Assembly (NCBI RefSeq): GCF_022869785.1
Contig: NZ_CP094997.1
Location: 3,224,001-3,288,000, forward strand
Direction of reading: 5' to 3'
From: Dyadobacter chenwenxiniae
Lineage (GTDB): Bacteria > Bacteroidota > Bacteroidia > Cytophagales > Spirosomataceae
Length of the DNA stretch: 64,000 nucleotides
Positions 8,479 to 17,874 of the stretch are shown here, one piece after another. The notes under the pieces were generated by a model that had not been told where the DNA came from, ran no database searches, and saw only the letters and a program-made list of their open reading frames with translations. The translations under genes and the position numbers were made by a program. The first letter of the stretch is position 1, and each line of letters starts with the position of its first letter.

Positions 8479-10149
8479 TCAATAGCCCGGATTTTGGGGG
8501 AATGCTGCCGCACCGCCTTCCGTTCTGTCAATCTGTGTCTGCGGGATAGGACGCAGCAAATGGATTGGCTTCACATTCGGGGCAGCTTGCGGATTGTATT
8601 TTTGAACCCTTTCAACCAGATTACCCCAGCGTTTCAGGTCCATCCAGCGAATTTGTTCTCCGAGCAACTCACGTCCACGCTCTTCCATCAGCATTTCCAT
8701 GTTCATGTTTGCCTGCTTGATCTCCATAGCAGCGGTTTTTCCAGGGAATGCTGCACGACGACGCACCATATTGATCGCCTCTGTCGCTTCTTTCACCTTT
8801 CCTGTCAGCAGTTGCGCCTCAGCCAACAACAAATACGTGTCTGCCAAACGGAAGCACATATAATCGCGGCTTCCCGGCTCGTAAGTGCGGTCTGGACGAA
8901 GCGGATCAAGGAATTTTTTGTTTGTCGGGAATAAAGCTTCGTCGTAACGGCTTGGTACTAACACCTGATAAGGCTTTTTAGCACGCTCTGCCAGCGGCAT
9001 TTCATAGCCGGGAATGAAGATCGTGGTGTCACCCGCTTTGAATGTTACTGTGGATTTCGAGTTATCGAAAACGTTGGTAAACGTGCCCGGGTTGTTACAG
9101 ATCCAGGTGTCCTTAAATGTCTTTTTATAACGCGAATCATTTACACGGTCAGCAAAAACAGTTTCAAGACAGTATTTCGTTGGGCGCATGCGTTTGAAAG
9201 GACGACCATTTACAATGTCCCGCACCATTCCTGCCTGCACATCATACTGCATTCCAAAATAGAGGTGCAGGCTGTTTCCAGTGCCGTTCGTCAATGGATC
9301 AGTTGTGTACTGAACCGCAAAAACAACCTCATCATGATTCTGATTTCCCTGGTCAAAAACACTTGCAAAATCCGGTAACAGCTTGAAAGTGTAGTTATTG
9401 ATCACATTGGAAGCATAAGTTGCCGCTTTGGAATAATCATCCGCCGCTTTCGAAGTGGAATTGCCTTTTGCCAGATAAACCATTGCCAGCAAATGTTCCG
9501 CCGCAGGCCGGGTCGCCCGCCCATAATCCGTTGCTTTCGATTTGGCTTCAAGATCAGGCAAAGCAGATTCCAGGTCGGAAATAATCTGTTTGTAAATTTC
9601 CGATTCCGGTGCGCGGGACGTCTTCTTGGTAGGCAAAATGGTTTCTGTTAACCTCAGGTCAACGCCGCCATATTGCTGCATTAAAAGGAAATAATAATGC
9701 GCCCGTAAAAACTTCATTTCCGCAACACGCGCTTTTTTAATGGCATCGGTAACGGTTGCCGCGGGTGCTCGTTCAATTACTGCGTTACATACGTTAATGC
9801 CGCGGTAAGTCTCGTCCCAGATCGTTGCCAGATAATCCACGGTTGGCTGCAACTGGGCATCGTAAAAGTGGAAACCTTTGTATCCGCCATCAGCGCCTGT
9901 TGCGTAAAGGTCTGTACCAAATTCGGTGATGGTAATCCCCTGCTGCGTGCCGTAATAGTTGCGCAGAGAGGAATAGGCTGATTTTGCCGCATCTTCAAAC
10001 CCTTTGGGCGTATTAATATAATCATTCCCAATGCTGGAAATAACCTTTTCTTCCAGCAAATCGCTGCACGACTGACCCATGAGCATGAATGCCATTAAGC
10101 CAATGTATTTGTATGTTTTCTTTATGTAATTAAATTTCATTTTCGTCAA
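8479..10149 (-). CDS. SusD/RagB family nutrient-binding outer membrane lipoprotein
   Basis: 556 residues (or 553 from the Met at 10140). A lipoprotein signal ends at GQSCSDLLEE, with Cys as the lipidated residue after processing. The SusD fold follows: N-terminal TPR-like helices (ATIWDETYRGINVCNAVIERAP, KFLRAHYYFLLMQQYGGV) and the RagB C-terminal region (ADTYLLLAEAQLLTGK, ERGRELLGEQIRWMDLKRW). SusD proteins sit on the cell surface as a lid over their SusC partner and capture oligosaccharides. SusC is immediately upstream (33 bases). Substrate unknown, but downstream sugar enzymes and the nearby GH9 suggest plant-derived glycans or glycosides. Confidence 0.96.
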   Translation of the reverse strand: MTKMKFNYIKKTYKYIGLMAFMLMGQSCSDLLEEKVISSIGNDYINTPKGFEDAAKSAYSSLRNYYGTQQGITITEFGTDLYATGADGGYKGFHFYDAQLQPTVDYLATIWDETYRGINVCNAVIERAPAATVTDAIKKARVAEMKFLRAHYYFLLMQQYGGVDLRLTETILPTKKTSRAPESEIYKQIISDLESALPDLEAKSKATDYGRATRPAAEHLLAMVYLAKGNSTSKAADDYSKAATYASNVINNYTFKLLPDFASVFDQGNQNHDEVVFAVQYTTDPLTNGTGNSLHLYFGMQYDVQAGMVRDIVNGRPFKRMRPTKYCLETVFADRVNDSRYKKTFKDTWICNNPGTFTNVFDNSKSTVTFKAGDTTIFIPGYEMPLAERAKKPYQVLVPSRYDEALFPTNKKFLDPLRPDRTYEPGSRDYMCFRLADTYLLLAEAQLLTGKVKEATEAINMVRRRAAFPGKTAAMEIKQANMNMEMLMEERGRELLGEQIRWMDLKRWGNLVERVQKYNPQAAPNVKPIHLLRPIPQTQIDRTEGGAAAFPQNPGY

Positions 10150-10182
10150 TATTAAATGTTGTAACCAAACCTTTCAGGATGC

Positions 10183-13100
10183 TCAGAACTTCACGTTAAG
10201 TCCGACCGTGGATACGCGCGTTGCAGGCGTTACACCCGATCCAATGGTTGTATCAGAAGTTTCCGGATCCACACCATTGTATTTAGAGCGGTATTTTGAC
10301 CAGATTTTAGGCTGCTGGATACTTGCAAACAAGCGAAGCGATTCAAGGCCCAGTTTTTTGGTCAGGTTGTTACTGAAAGTGTAACCGAAGTTGATGTTAC
10401 GAATTTTCACAAACGAGCCATCGTAATAGATTATCGCCTGGTTATTTACCGGGAATTCCTGGTCTTTGTTAGGCTGAGGGAATTCGTTCGTCGGGTTGTT
10501 TGGCGTCCAGTAATCCACATACATTTGCTGATAGCGGCCTGCCAGTGCATTGTTATCCCTGTGGAAACCGCTGATGATCATTTGTCCTTGTCTTGCATAA
10601 ATGAAGAATGAAAGGTCAAATCCTTTGAAATTGAAACGGTTGGTAATACCACCACTCCAATCCGGCACATCAGAACCAAGCTTCTGGCGGTCATCTGCAT
10701 TGATTTTGCCATCTGGCTGTCCGGTCAGTTTTCCATCAGCGCTACGTCCGTTTACGTCCTGCACCTTAATTTGTCCTACACGGCTTCCGTAGGATTTAGC
10801 GGCATCCGCTTCGTTTGTCTGCCAGATTCCCGCTTTTTTGTAATCAAAAAACTCAGACAATGGGTAACCGATAAACCATTTGTTACCCAAATCATCCACC
10901 GCTCCATTGTAAAGCGAAATAATCTCTTCGGTGTTTTTGGTGAACTGGAAATCAGTCGTCCATTTGAAACCGTTTTTAGCATTGACGTTAATGGTAGAAA
11001 CGCCCAGCTCAATTCCGCGGTTACGGGTTTCACCTACGTTGCGCGTCACAGCATTAAAACCGATAGAAGCAGGCAGCTGGTCAGAGAGCAGCAAATCCGT
11101 AGTATTCGTTTCATAAAGTTCAAGAGAACCCTGAACCCGTCCTTTGATAAAACTGAAATCGATGCCCACGTTTTTGGTTGCGGAAGACTCCCATCTCAAA
11201 TCCGGATTTCCGATGGTACTCGGCCGATAACCGTAAGCGGGTGTGTTGTCCCATGCATAGATCGTTCTGCCCAGCAAACCTTGCGTTTGATAAGGCGCCA
11301 CGCCTTGATTACCCACAGAACCATAGCTCACGCGCAGCTTCAAGAGGTCGAGCCAGGAAACGCTCTTCATAAATGGCTCATTGGAAATGTTCCAGCCCAA
11401 AGCAACCCCAGGGAATGTTCCGTATTTCGTGTTTTCTCCAAAACGGCTCGAGCCATCGCGACGGGCAGTGACGGTCACCAGGTATTTGTCGTTGTAATCG
11501 TAGTTAATACGCGCCATGTAAGAGTTCAGAGTCCAGGGAATCAACACACTGCCGACGCCAAGCACTGCACTTGCATTACCCACACTGTAAAACTGCTGCG
11601 TTTCGGCAGGTACGCCCTGAACCGAGATTGTGTTTGCCTCAAAGTTCTCACGCTGCACGGAGTGTAGCGCTGTAATGCCCAGATTATGCTTTGCAGCAAA
11701 CGTTTTATTATAGGTAACAATGTTTTCCAACGTCCAGTTGAAGCCATATTGGTTATAAAGCGCGGCTTGCGGGTCACCGCCTTTACGGGCATTGGTCTGC
11801 GCACCGATGAAGCGGCCGCCGCGTTCAACTGCGAAATCCGGGCCGAAATTGATCCGGTATTTCAAACCTTCGATGATCTTCACCTCGGTATAAATGCTGT
11901 TGAAAATGCGGTATTTTTTTCTTTCGTCAACCTGCGCACCCGGCACGATTTCTGCGAGTGGGTTCGTCAAAAGCGCATCGTTTGTTGGTGCAAAGATGAT
12001 CTTACCAGCGTCGTCATACGCCCTTCCCAGCGGATTTTGGTTTAATGTGAATGCATATGGATTCAGATCTTTACCATTTCGCACAGAATACATGAGATAC
12101 GACGATATCCCAACCTTAACGCGGCTGTTAATGTTGTGGTCAATGTTTGCACGCAAAGAAGTTCTTGTATAGTCCAGTCCTTCCGAAATCCCCTTGTCTC
12201 TGAAAAAGCCTCCTGAAATGTAGAACTGTGTTTTCTCGTTTCCGCCTTGAACGCCCACTGAATGATTTTGCTGGAAACCCTGGCGCAGGATCATATCCTG
12301 ATAATCCGTTGTGCGGTTTTTTGCGATACCGTCCAGTTCAACAGCTTCGAATAACTTCGAGTCCGCAAAAGCATCCACCTGGCCACTTGGAACTGGATTT
12401 CCGTTCGCGTCTTTATAAATGCTTCCGGATGCTATTCCACGGCGCGACTCACGCATGTATTCAGCAAATTCAGGACCTGAAAATAAGCGTATCTTGTCAA
12501 GCGCGTCCGTCACACCCACATAGGTGTCGTAGCTGATCGTGGTTTTACCTTTTGTAGATTCACCTCTTTTCGTAGTAATCAGCACAACGCCATTGGCACC
12601 TCTGGCACCATAAATGGCTGTTGCGGTCGCATCTTTCAGGATTTCCATCGATGCCACATCATTCGGATTCATGTCTTCATAACCTCCCGACACAAAATCG
12701 AACGGACGATTAGCCGCTGCCATCAGCTCATTCCGGTCACCTGCCAAGGGAATTCCATCCACAACATATAATGGATTGTTACCGGCATTGAATGAACGTC
12801 GGCCGCGGATCAGGATTTTCGGTGTAGATCCGGGCTTACTTCCAGACTGCGAAACGTCCACCCCCGCCACGCGGCCCTGCATAGCCTGGCCAATGTTCGT
12901 AATCGGCATTTCGCTGATCTGCTTGGCAGAAACAGACGAAATAGCACCCGTGGTCTGGCTTTTTTTCTGACTACCATAACCCACAACCACAACTTCCGAA
13001 AGTGCCTTCATATCGGCTTCCAGCTTAATGTCTACAATGCTTCTAGCACCAACCGCCACTTCCTGGGTGATAAATCCTACTGATGAAAACACAAGCACTG

Positions 13101-13377
13101 CGCCATTATCCGGCACTTCAATTTTAAACTGCCCGTCCACATCTGTGTTTGTTCCGCTTCTGCTCCCTTTCAACACTACAGACACGCCAGGAATGGGTGT
13201 ATTGTCTTCTGATGAGGTGATTTTTCCAGACACCGTTTTGTCAATAGAAAAAACATGGGTTACGTGAGGCCGGTTCAGTGAAAATGCCTCGGCCGTGAAG
13301 CCCGACACGATCATCGCTGCCATGGTCAGACGCAGAGCGCTTTGACCAGTACTGGTAAATTTTCTTTTCATACGCAT
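10183..13377 (-). CDS. SusC/RagA family TonB-linked outer membrane transporter
   Basis: 1064 residues. After a signal peptide (start probably MRMKRKF or two codons later) comes a carboxypeptidase-like regulatory domain (VSGKITSSEDNTPIPGVSVV, about 50-135), then a TonB-box region (LSEVVVVGYGSQKK), a plug (about 150-260, ending GARGANGVVLITTKRG) and a 22-strand barrel. No N-terminal STN domain is present, so it is not the sensory type that talks to a FecR by itself. It imports oligosaccharides across the outer membrane with TonB energy and pairs with SusD downstream. The 468 bases upstream carry repeat motifs that may be regulator sites. Confidence 0.97.
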   Translation of the reverse strand: MRMKRKFTSTGQSALRLTMAAMIVSGFTAEAFSLNRPHVTHVFSIDKTVSGKITSSEDNTPIPGVSVVLKGSRSGTNTDVDGQFKIEVPDNGAVLVFSSVGFITQEVAVGARSIVDIKLEADMKALSEVVVVGYGSQKKSQTTGAISSVSAKQISEMPITNIGQAMQGRVAGVDVSQSGSKPGSTPKILIRGRRSFNAGNNPLYVVDGIPLAGDRNELMAAANRPFDFVSGGYEDMNPNDVASMEILKDATATAIYGARGANGVVLITTKRGESTKGKTTISYDTYVGVTDALDKIRLFSGPEFAEYMRESRRGIASGSIYKDANGNPVPSGQVDAFADSKLFEAVELDGIAKNRTTDYQDMILRQGFQQNHSVGVQGGNEKTQFYISGGFFRDKGISEGLDYTRTSLRANIDHNINSRVKVGISSYLMYSVRNGKDLNPYAFTLNQNPLGRAYDDAGKIIFAPTNDALLTNPLAEIVPGAQVDERKKYRIFNSIYTEVKIIEGLKYRINFGPDFAVERGGRFIGAQTNARKGGDPQAALYNQYGFNWTLENIVTYNKTFAAKHNLGITALHSVQRENFEANTISVQGVPAETQQFYSVGNASAVLGVGSVLIPWTLNSYMARINYDYNDKYLVTVTARRDGSSRFGENTKYGTFPGVALGWNISNEPFMKSVSWLDLLKLRVSYGSVGNQGVAPYQTQGLLGRTIYAWDNTPAYGYRPSTIGNPDLRWESSATKNVGIDFSFIKGRVQGSLELYETNTTDLLLSDQLPASIGFNAVTRNVGETRNRGIELGVSTINVNAKNGFKWTTDFQFTKNTEEIISLYNGAVDDLGNKWFIGYPLSEFFDYKKAGIWQTNEADAAKSYGSRVGQIKVQDVNGRSADGKLTGQPDGKINADDRQKLGSDVPDWSGGITNRFNFKGFDLSFFIYARQGQMIISGFHRDNNALAGRYQQMYVDYWTPNNPTNEFPQPNKDQEFPVNNQAIIYYDGSFVKIRNINFGYTFSNNLTKKLGLESLRLFASIQQPKIWSKYRSKYNGVDPETSDTTIGSGVTPATRVSTVGLNVKF

Positions 13378-13485
13378 TGATTGGTGATTGATAAAGTTCT
13401 GACTGCTTATTGCTGGACGAGTTTTACATAATATACCCTTAAAAATTATTATATTAATTCTAAAAAAAATTAAACTGTAAATGAT

Positions 13486-13507
13486 CGGTTACACTTAAAC
13501 GGTTACA
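13486..13507 (-). promoter_or_regulatory. Direct repeat CGGTTACA x2 upstream of susC
   Basis: Two identical octamers with a 14-base period, about 110-130 bases before the SusC start. On the susC strand they read TGTAACCG twice. Tandem half-sites of this kind suit a dimeric regulator; which one is unknown, since no dedicated regulator lies beside the operon. Confidence 0.4.
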
Positions 13508-13683
13508 TGAGCCACTTAAAAAGTAAGAGGTGTGTAGAAAAGGAGAAGTAAGAACGATCTCAGGGATTCAGTTTGAATAATTCCAATAAGTACATTATTT
13601 GTATATATAGTACAATTTGAAATCAATAATTGAGGATAGAAATAACAGCGTTAATCCGGAAAGGAAAACCGCATTTTATTTAT

Positions 13684-13706
13684 GCAAACGTTATCGGGAA
13701 CGTTGC
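13684..13706. promoter_or_regulatory. LacI-operator-like inverted repeat
   Basis: GCAAACGTT, six bases, then AACGTTGC: the arms match except for one extra A. Each arm has the AACGTT core seen in many LacI-family operators. It lies about 310 bases upstream of the SusC start. Confidence 0.35.
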
Positions 13707-13845
13707 CAGGATAGGCTTGATCAAATAAATTATTATAAAATATCAACAATTGAACCGATAAGGCCGGCAAAAAAGAGATTACGCAAATAGCTATTTTTTG
13801 TACTATACCAGTATTTATTAAAATATTATTTCCGACTGGAATGGA

Positions 13846-14238
13846 CTATCTGTTGATAATCGAAAAGAAGAAAAATGCGAGGATAATGATCACGGCCATG
13901 GAAATGACACCAAGAACGATGCTCGTAGAGGTAACGGTTTCTTTAAATGCGCTCATTTTCGACTGGCTGGTATCGCGCTCTGTAATGATATCCAGCGAGT
14001 TCCGGATCCGCCCCCAAATGGAGTTAACCTCCTGACTGGAAAGTGAGTCTGTCTTCCAGTCCGACGCAAGCAATACGAGCTCCCTGGCCTTGGCCACAGT
14101 ATCTTTCATAGCGGGATATTTTACGATCCAGCCTTCCCAAAAAGTGCGGATAGGTGGGTCATCAGGAAACCGGACCCATCTAATGAACAGGTTTTCCATC
14201 GCTAACTCTTCCGCCGATAACTCCGAAAACGGTTTCAT
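13846..14238 (-). CDS. FecR-type anti-sigma N-terminal domain with one TM helix, no periplasmic part
   Basis: 130 residues from MKPFSELSAEE; an in-frame ATG at 14313 would add 25 residues that do not fit the family. Residues about 10-50 (MENLFIRWVRFPDDPP then FWEGWIVKYPAMKDTVAKAREL) are the cytoplasmic sigma-binding portion of FecR-like anti-sigma factors. The chain continues to IWGRIRNSL, then a Ser/Thr-rich linker, one membrane helix (about 107-127) and stops three residues later. A normal FecR has a further 200-residue periplasmic FecR/DUF4974 part; it is absent, and the following 468 bases show no remnant in any frame. It could be a membrane-anchored sigma binder for the susC operon or a decayed gene. 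Confidence 0.65.
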   Translation of the reverse strand: MKPFSELSAEELAMENLFIRWVRFPDDPPIRTFWEGWIVKYPAMKDTVAKARELVLLASDWKTDSLSSQEVNSIWGRIRNSLDIITERDTSQSKMSAFKETVTSTSIVLGVISMAVIIILAFFFFSIINR

Positions 14239-14604
14239 TTCAAGCACATTATTAATTCCAAAAGGCACATTCCCTTTGGTATAAAAATCGTAAATCCATT
14301 TGCAAAAAGCCACGCAAACAACGGCACTGCCGGATCACTGAATTTTATAAATAAGAAAATCCCGGCGGGTTTATACTCAAATTGCCTTTCAGCCGCAGCT
14401 GACTTCAACGCTGATACGTTACGGCAGCATCCTACCTGATCAAAACCAGTGAAAAATCATTTCATGTAATTAAGAAGTAACATTAGAATGCTCAACCTAC
14501 AAGACATAAAGAATCAGGCTTGGCAAACACCAGACTGATTCTTTATGTGATTTTCCTTACATTTGCCGCTCGTTTCGTAGACTTTAAGGACCAAAATATA
14601 TACA
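14239..14604. other. Divergent intergenic region between the FecR stub and alaS
   Basis: 366 bases without a credible gene. It contains a perfect 13-bp inverted repeat (14505-14517 and 14535-14547) and, on the alaS strand, a TACATTTG hexamer-type -7 element at 14558-14565, 40 bases before the alaS start, without a good -33 partner. The rest is unremarkable. Confidence 0.5.
14505..14547. repeat. Perfect 13-bp inverted repeat upstream of alaS
   Basis: CATAAAGAATCAG and CTGATTCTTTATG flank a 17-base spacer. There is no U-tract on either strand, so a simple terminator is unlikely. The right arm falls where the -33 region of the alaS promoter would be if TACATTTG at 14558 is the -7 element. Confidence 0.6.
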
Positions 14605-17262
14605 ATGACCTCGCATCAAATACGTCAGGCTTTTCTTGATTTTTTTCGGAGTAAAGAGCATTTAATTGTGCCTTCTGCACCTTTGGTGGCCAAAAATGAC
14701 CCTACCCTTATGTTTAACAACTCGGGGATGGCGCAGTTTAAAGACTTCTTTCTAGGCAATGGCACACCTCCTTCCCGCCGCATCGCGGATACTCAGAAAT
14801 GCCTTCGGGTTTCAGGAAAACACAATGATTTAGAGGACGTTGGCTTTGATACTTATCACCATACGATGTTCGAAATGCTGGGTAACTGGTCTTTTGGTGA
14901 TTATTTCAAAAAAGAAGCGATTACCTGGGCATGGGAGCTTTTGACAGAGGTTTACCAGCTTCCGAAAGACCGGCTTTATGTGTCCGTTTTCGAAGGAGAT
15001 TCCAAAGACGGTGTTCCGTTTGATCAGGAAGCCTGGGATCTTTGGAAACCGATCGTGGGCGAAGACCGCATTATTTTAGGGAATAAAAAAGACAATTTCT
15101 GGGAAATGGGTGATACAGGTCCTTGCGGCCCGTGCTCGGAAATCCATATCGATTTGCGCCCTGCTGCCGAAGTGGCGGAAATTTCCGGCAAATCGCTGGT
15201 TAACAACGATCATCCGCAGGTTGTGGAGATCTGGAACCTGGTTTTCATGCAGTTTGAACGCAAGGCCGACAGCTCACTCGTGCCGCTTCCTGCCACACAC
15301 GTGGACACAGGAATGGGTTTTGAACGCTTGTGCATGGCGGTTCAGAATAAAACTTCTAACTACGACACGGACGTTTTCCAGAACACCATTCAGGTTTTGG
15401 AAACATTATCCGGCAAAAAATACGGTGCTAATAATGAGCCGTTTGCGGACATTGCCATGCGCGTCATTGCAGACCATATCCGGGCGGTTGCATTCGCGAT
15501 CACGGACGGACAGCTGCCGTCCAATAACAAGGCTGGTTATGTAATCCGCCGGATTTTGCGTCGGGCGGTTCGTTACGGCTATTCTTATTTAGGTTTTCAG
15601 GAGCCATTTTTTTACAAACTGGTTGCAGTTTTGGCGGATCAGTTCAAAGATGTTTTCGCTGAGCTGAAATCACAGGAAGAATTTGTGACGCGGGTGATTC
15701 TGGAAGAAGAAAAAAGCTTTTTAAGAACGCTTGAATCCGGCTTGAAGCGGCTTGATGTGATTGTTAATTCTTTAAAAGAGAAGGGCATTAACACCATTGC
15801 TGGTGATGAGGTTTTTGAACTAAGCGACACATTTGGCTTTCCGGTTGACCTTACCGCACTTATTGCAAGGGAAAAAGGGTTTCAAATTGATGAAATCGGT
15901 TTTCAGGATGCATTAACGGAGCAAAAAAACAGATCAAGACAAGACGCTGCAAAAGAAGCGACGGACTGGATTGAACTGCGCGAGGCAGACGGCGTTGAAT
16001 TCCTGGGCTATGATTTTGAAGAAACACATAGCCAGATCATTAAATATCGTAAGGTAAAGACCAAAACGGGCGAAGAATATCACATTGTCCTGGACCGCAC
16101 ACCTTTCTATGCTGAAATGGGTGGACAGGTTGGGGACACAGGCGTCCTGCTCCTGGATAACGGCCTGGCTGATGGCAAAAAGACGATCAGGATCATTGAT
16201 ACCAAGAAGGAAAACGACCTTTTTGTTCACATTTCCCTTGATAAAAATTTAGACGACGCATTACGAAATGCTGGCATTATCGTTGCCAAAATTGATAGCG
16301 AGCGCCGTGAGAAGATCAAGGCTAACCACTCGGCTACGCACTTGATGCTTTCTGCCATGCGGGAAGTTTTGGGCACGCACATTGGGCAGAAAGGTTCTTA
16401 CCTCAACGACGAAGTGCTTCGTTTTGACTTCTCGCATTTTGCGAAGGTAACAGACGAAGAACTGCAAAAAATTGAAGACCGCGTGAATGAAAAAATTCGT
16501 GAGGACATTGCATTGGACGAAAGAAGAAATGTGCCGATCCAGCAGGCGCTGGACCAAGGGGCGACGGCAACTTTTGGCGAAAAATACGGCGATTTTGTTC
16601 GTCTGATCATTTTTGACCCGACTTACTCTTTCGAACTTTGCGGCGGAACTCACATTCCCTCAACGGGACAGATCGGCGTTTTCAAGTTTATTTCAGAAGG
16701 CTCGGTTTCTGCAGGTGTGCGTCGCGTCGAAGCTGTTACGGGCGCGAAAGCGCTGGATATTATGCGCCATCAGGAGGAAACTTTGAACAAAATAAAAGAC
16801 TTGCTGAAAAATCCTACTGACCTCGTTAAGGCTGTGGAAAGCTTGCTGGAAGAGCGTAACGGTTTGCAGAAAAGGATCGTTTCTCTGGAAAATGAGAAGA
16901 TCCAGTCGCTGAAATCTACATTGGTTGACACTATGAAGAAGCACAGCACTTTCAACCTGATCGTTGAAAAAGTGGATGTGCCTAATGCGGATTCACTGAA
17001 ACAACTATCTTACGAACTGCGCGATCAGATCGAAAACCTGATTGCTGTTTTTGGGACAGAAATAGCTGGTAAGCCGCAACTTTCGGTCTTTATTGCTGAA
17101 AATATTGTTCAGGAAACCGGCTTGAATGCTGGCAAGATTGTAAAAGATCTTGCAAAAGAAATTCGCGGCGGGGGTGGCGGTCAGCCATTCTTTGCAACGG
17201 CCGGCGGCTCGGATGTCAGCGGACTTGACGCGGCATTGGATAAGGCAAAGGGGCTTTTCTAG
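14605..17262 (+). CDS. alaS: Alanine-tRNA ligase
   Basis: 885 residues, the usual full length. The class II catalytic core opens MTSHQIRQAFLDFFRSKEH and contains the family motif TLMFNNSGMAQFKDFFLG; the editing domain carries the zinc ligands H575/H579 (HSATH) and C679/H683 (CGGTH); the C-Ala domain ends with the glycine-rich GGGGGQPFFATAGG. It charges tRNA-Ala in the cytoplasm and removes mischarged Ser or Gly. It is monocistronic, with a bidirectional terminator just downstream. Confidence 0.99.
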   Translation: MTSHQIRQAFLDFFRSKEHLIVPSAPLVAKNDPTLMFNNSGMAQFKDFFLGNGTPPSRRIADTQKCLRVSGKHNDLEDVGFDTYHHTMFEMLGNWSFGDYFKKEAITWAWELLTEVYQLPKDRLYVSVFEGDSKDGVPFDQEAWDLWKPIVGEDRIILGNKKDNFWEMGDTGPCGPCSEIHIDLRPAAEVAEISGKSLVNNDHPQVVEIWNLVFMQFERKADSSLVPLPATHVDTGMGFERLCMAVQNKTSNYDTDVFQNTIQVLETLSGKKYGANNEPFADIAMRVIADHIRAVAFAITDGQLPSNNKAGYVIRRILRRAVRYGYSYLGFQEPFFYKLVAVLADQFKDVFAELKSQEEFVTRVILEEEKSFLRTLESGLKRLDVIVNSLKEKGINTIAGDEVFELSDTFGFPVDLTALIAREKGFQIDEIGFQDALTEQKNRSRQDAAKEATDWIELREADGVEFLGYDFEETHSQIIKYRKVKTKTGEEYHIVLDRTPFYAEMGGQVGDTGVLLLDNGLADGKKTIRIIDTKKENDLFVHISLDKNLDDALRNAGIIVAKIDSERREKIKANHSATHLMLSAMREVLGTHIGQKGSYLNDEVLRFDFSHFAKVTDEELQKIEDRVNEKIREDIALDERRNVPIQQALDQGATATFGEKYGDFVRLIIFDPTYSFELCGGTHIPSTGQIGVFKFISEGSVSAGVRRVEAVTGAKALDIMRHQEETLNKIKDLLKNPTDLVKAVESLLEERNGLQKRIVSLENEKIQSLKSTLVDTMKKHSTFNLIVEKVDVPNADSLKQLSYELRDQIENLIAVFGTEIAGKPQLSVFIAENIVQETGLNAGKIVKDLAKEIRGGGGGQPFFATAGGSDVSGLDAALDKAKGLF

Positions 17263-17330
17263 GAAGTTGGATGAGTCTATTTTAATGCAAGAATTGTATT
17301 TGGATATAAAAAGCTGACTTTAATATCACA

Positions 17331-17364
17331 AAAAGAGCGAAGCCAAAACTGGCGTCGCTCTTTT
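17331..17364. terminator. Bidirectional terminator between alaS and the CHRD gene
   Basis: Arms AAAAGAGCGA and TCGCTCTTTT with an inner GCC/GGC pairing give a U-rich 3' end on both strands, serving the convergent alaS (ends 17262) and CHRD gene (ends 17392). Confidence 0.85.
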
Positions 17365-17391
17365 AATTTAAGGACTATAATAAGAACTTAA

Positions 17392-17874
17392 TTACTCCTC
17401 GGCTTTCAACTGTCCGCGGATTTCTCCCGCCGGATATTTAGCCGAATGAATGTTCAGGTAATACAAACCGGCTTTCAGGTCGGCAACCTGCGCTTCGGTT
17501 AAAGTGTCTTTAAATGCGAAAGGTGAGGTAAATGTTGTTCCCAAATCAATGACCACTGCTCCCGTGGAGTCAGATGGAGCTTTGTGAATGTGCCATGCTG
17601 TCGGAATAAATGTCGAATCGGTTGAAGTTGAGTCCGACGAAGCAGAGTCGCTGTACATAATGTTCAAGCTTAAAATCCTGCTCTCCTGATCTAACGTACC
17701 ATCTACTGAACCGGTCGCGGTTGATGGATTAGCTGGGACTTCGTTTGCACCGGAAAGTGTCGTACTTACTTTCAGTTCGGGCAATACAGGAGTCGGGTCT
17801 GTTACTTCATCGTCATCACTACATCCTACCATCGCGGCGATAAAAAACACACCCAAAAATGCTAATTTTCTCAT
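17392..17874 (-). CDS. CHRD domain lipoprotein
   Basis: 160 residues. A lipoprotein signal (FFIAAMVGCSDDDE) places it in the envelope, and the acidic residues after Cys fit surface export rules in Bacteroidota. The CHRD domain (about 35-158) shows the typical LSGANEVPANPSTATGSV opening and the AGLYYLNIHSAKYPAGEIRG ending. A Ser/Asp/Thr-rich insertion (SDSASSDSTSTDSTF) interrupts it where the family has a loop. CHRD occurs in animal chordin and in many bacterial exported proteins; its bacterial role is not known. Confidence 0.92.
   Translation of the reverse strand: MRKLAFLGVFFIAAMVGCSDDDEVTDPTPVLPELKVSTTLSGANEVPANPSTATGSVDGTLDQESRILSLNIMYSDSASSDSTSTDSTFIPTAWHIHKAPSDSTGAVVIDLGTTFTSPFAFKDTLTEAQVADLKAGLYYLNIHSAKYPAGEIRGQLKAEE

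Larger units (their letters stand above)
13378..13845. other. Non-coding leader/promoter region of susC (468 bases)
   Basis: No credible gene on either strand. The region is A+T-rich and holds two motif pairs: CGGTTACA at 13486-13493 and again at 13500-13507 (14-base spacing), and AACGTT at 13687-13692 and 13699-13704 inside an imperfect inverted repeat (GCAAACGTT / AACGTTGC). These look like transcription factor sites, the second resembling LacI-type operators. I could not find a clear TAnnTTTG promoter in the susC direction. Confidence 0.5.

Noticed and set aside
10771..11667. A 298-codon open frame antisense to susC
   Set aside because: It overlaps a clear SusC barrel region, has no domain or sensible composition and is a shadow of the real gene.
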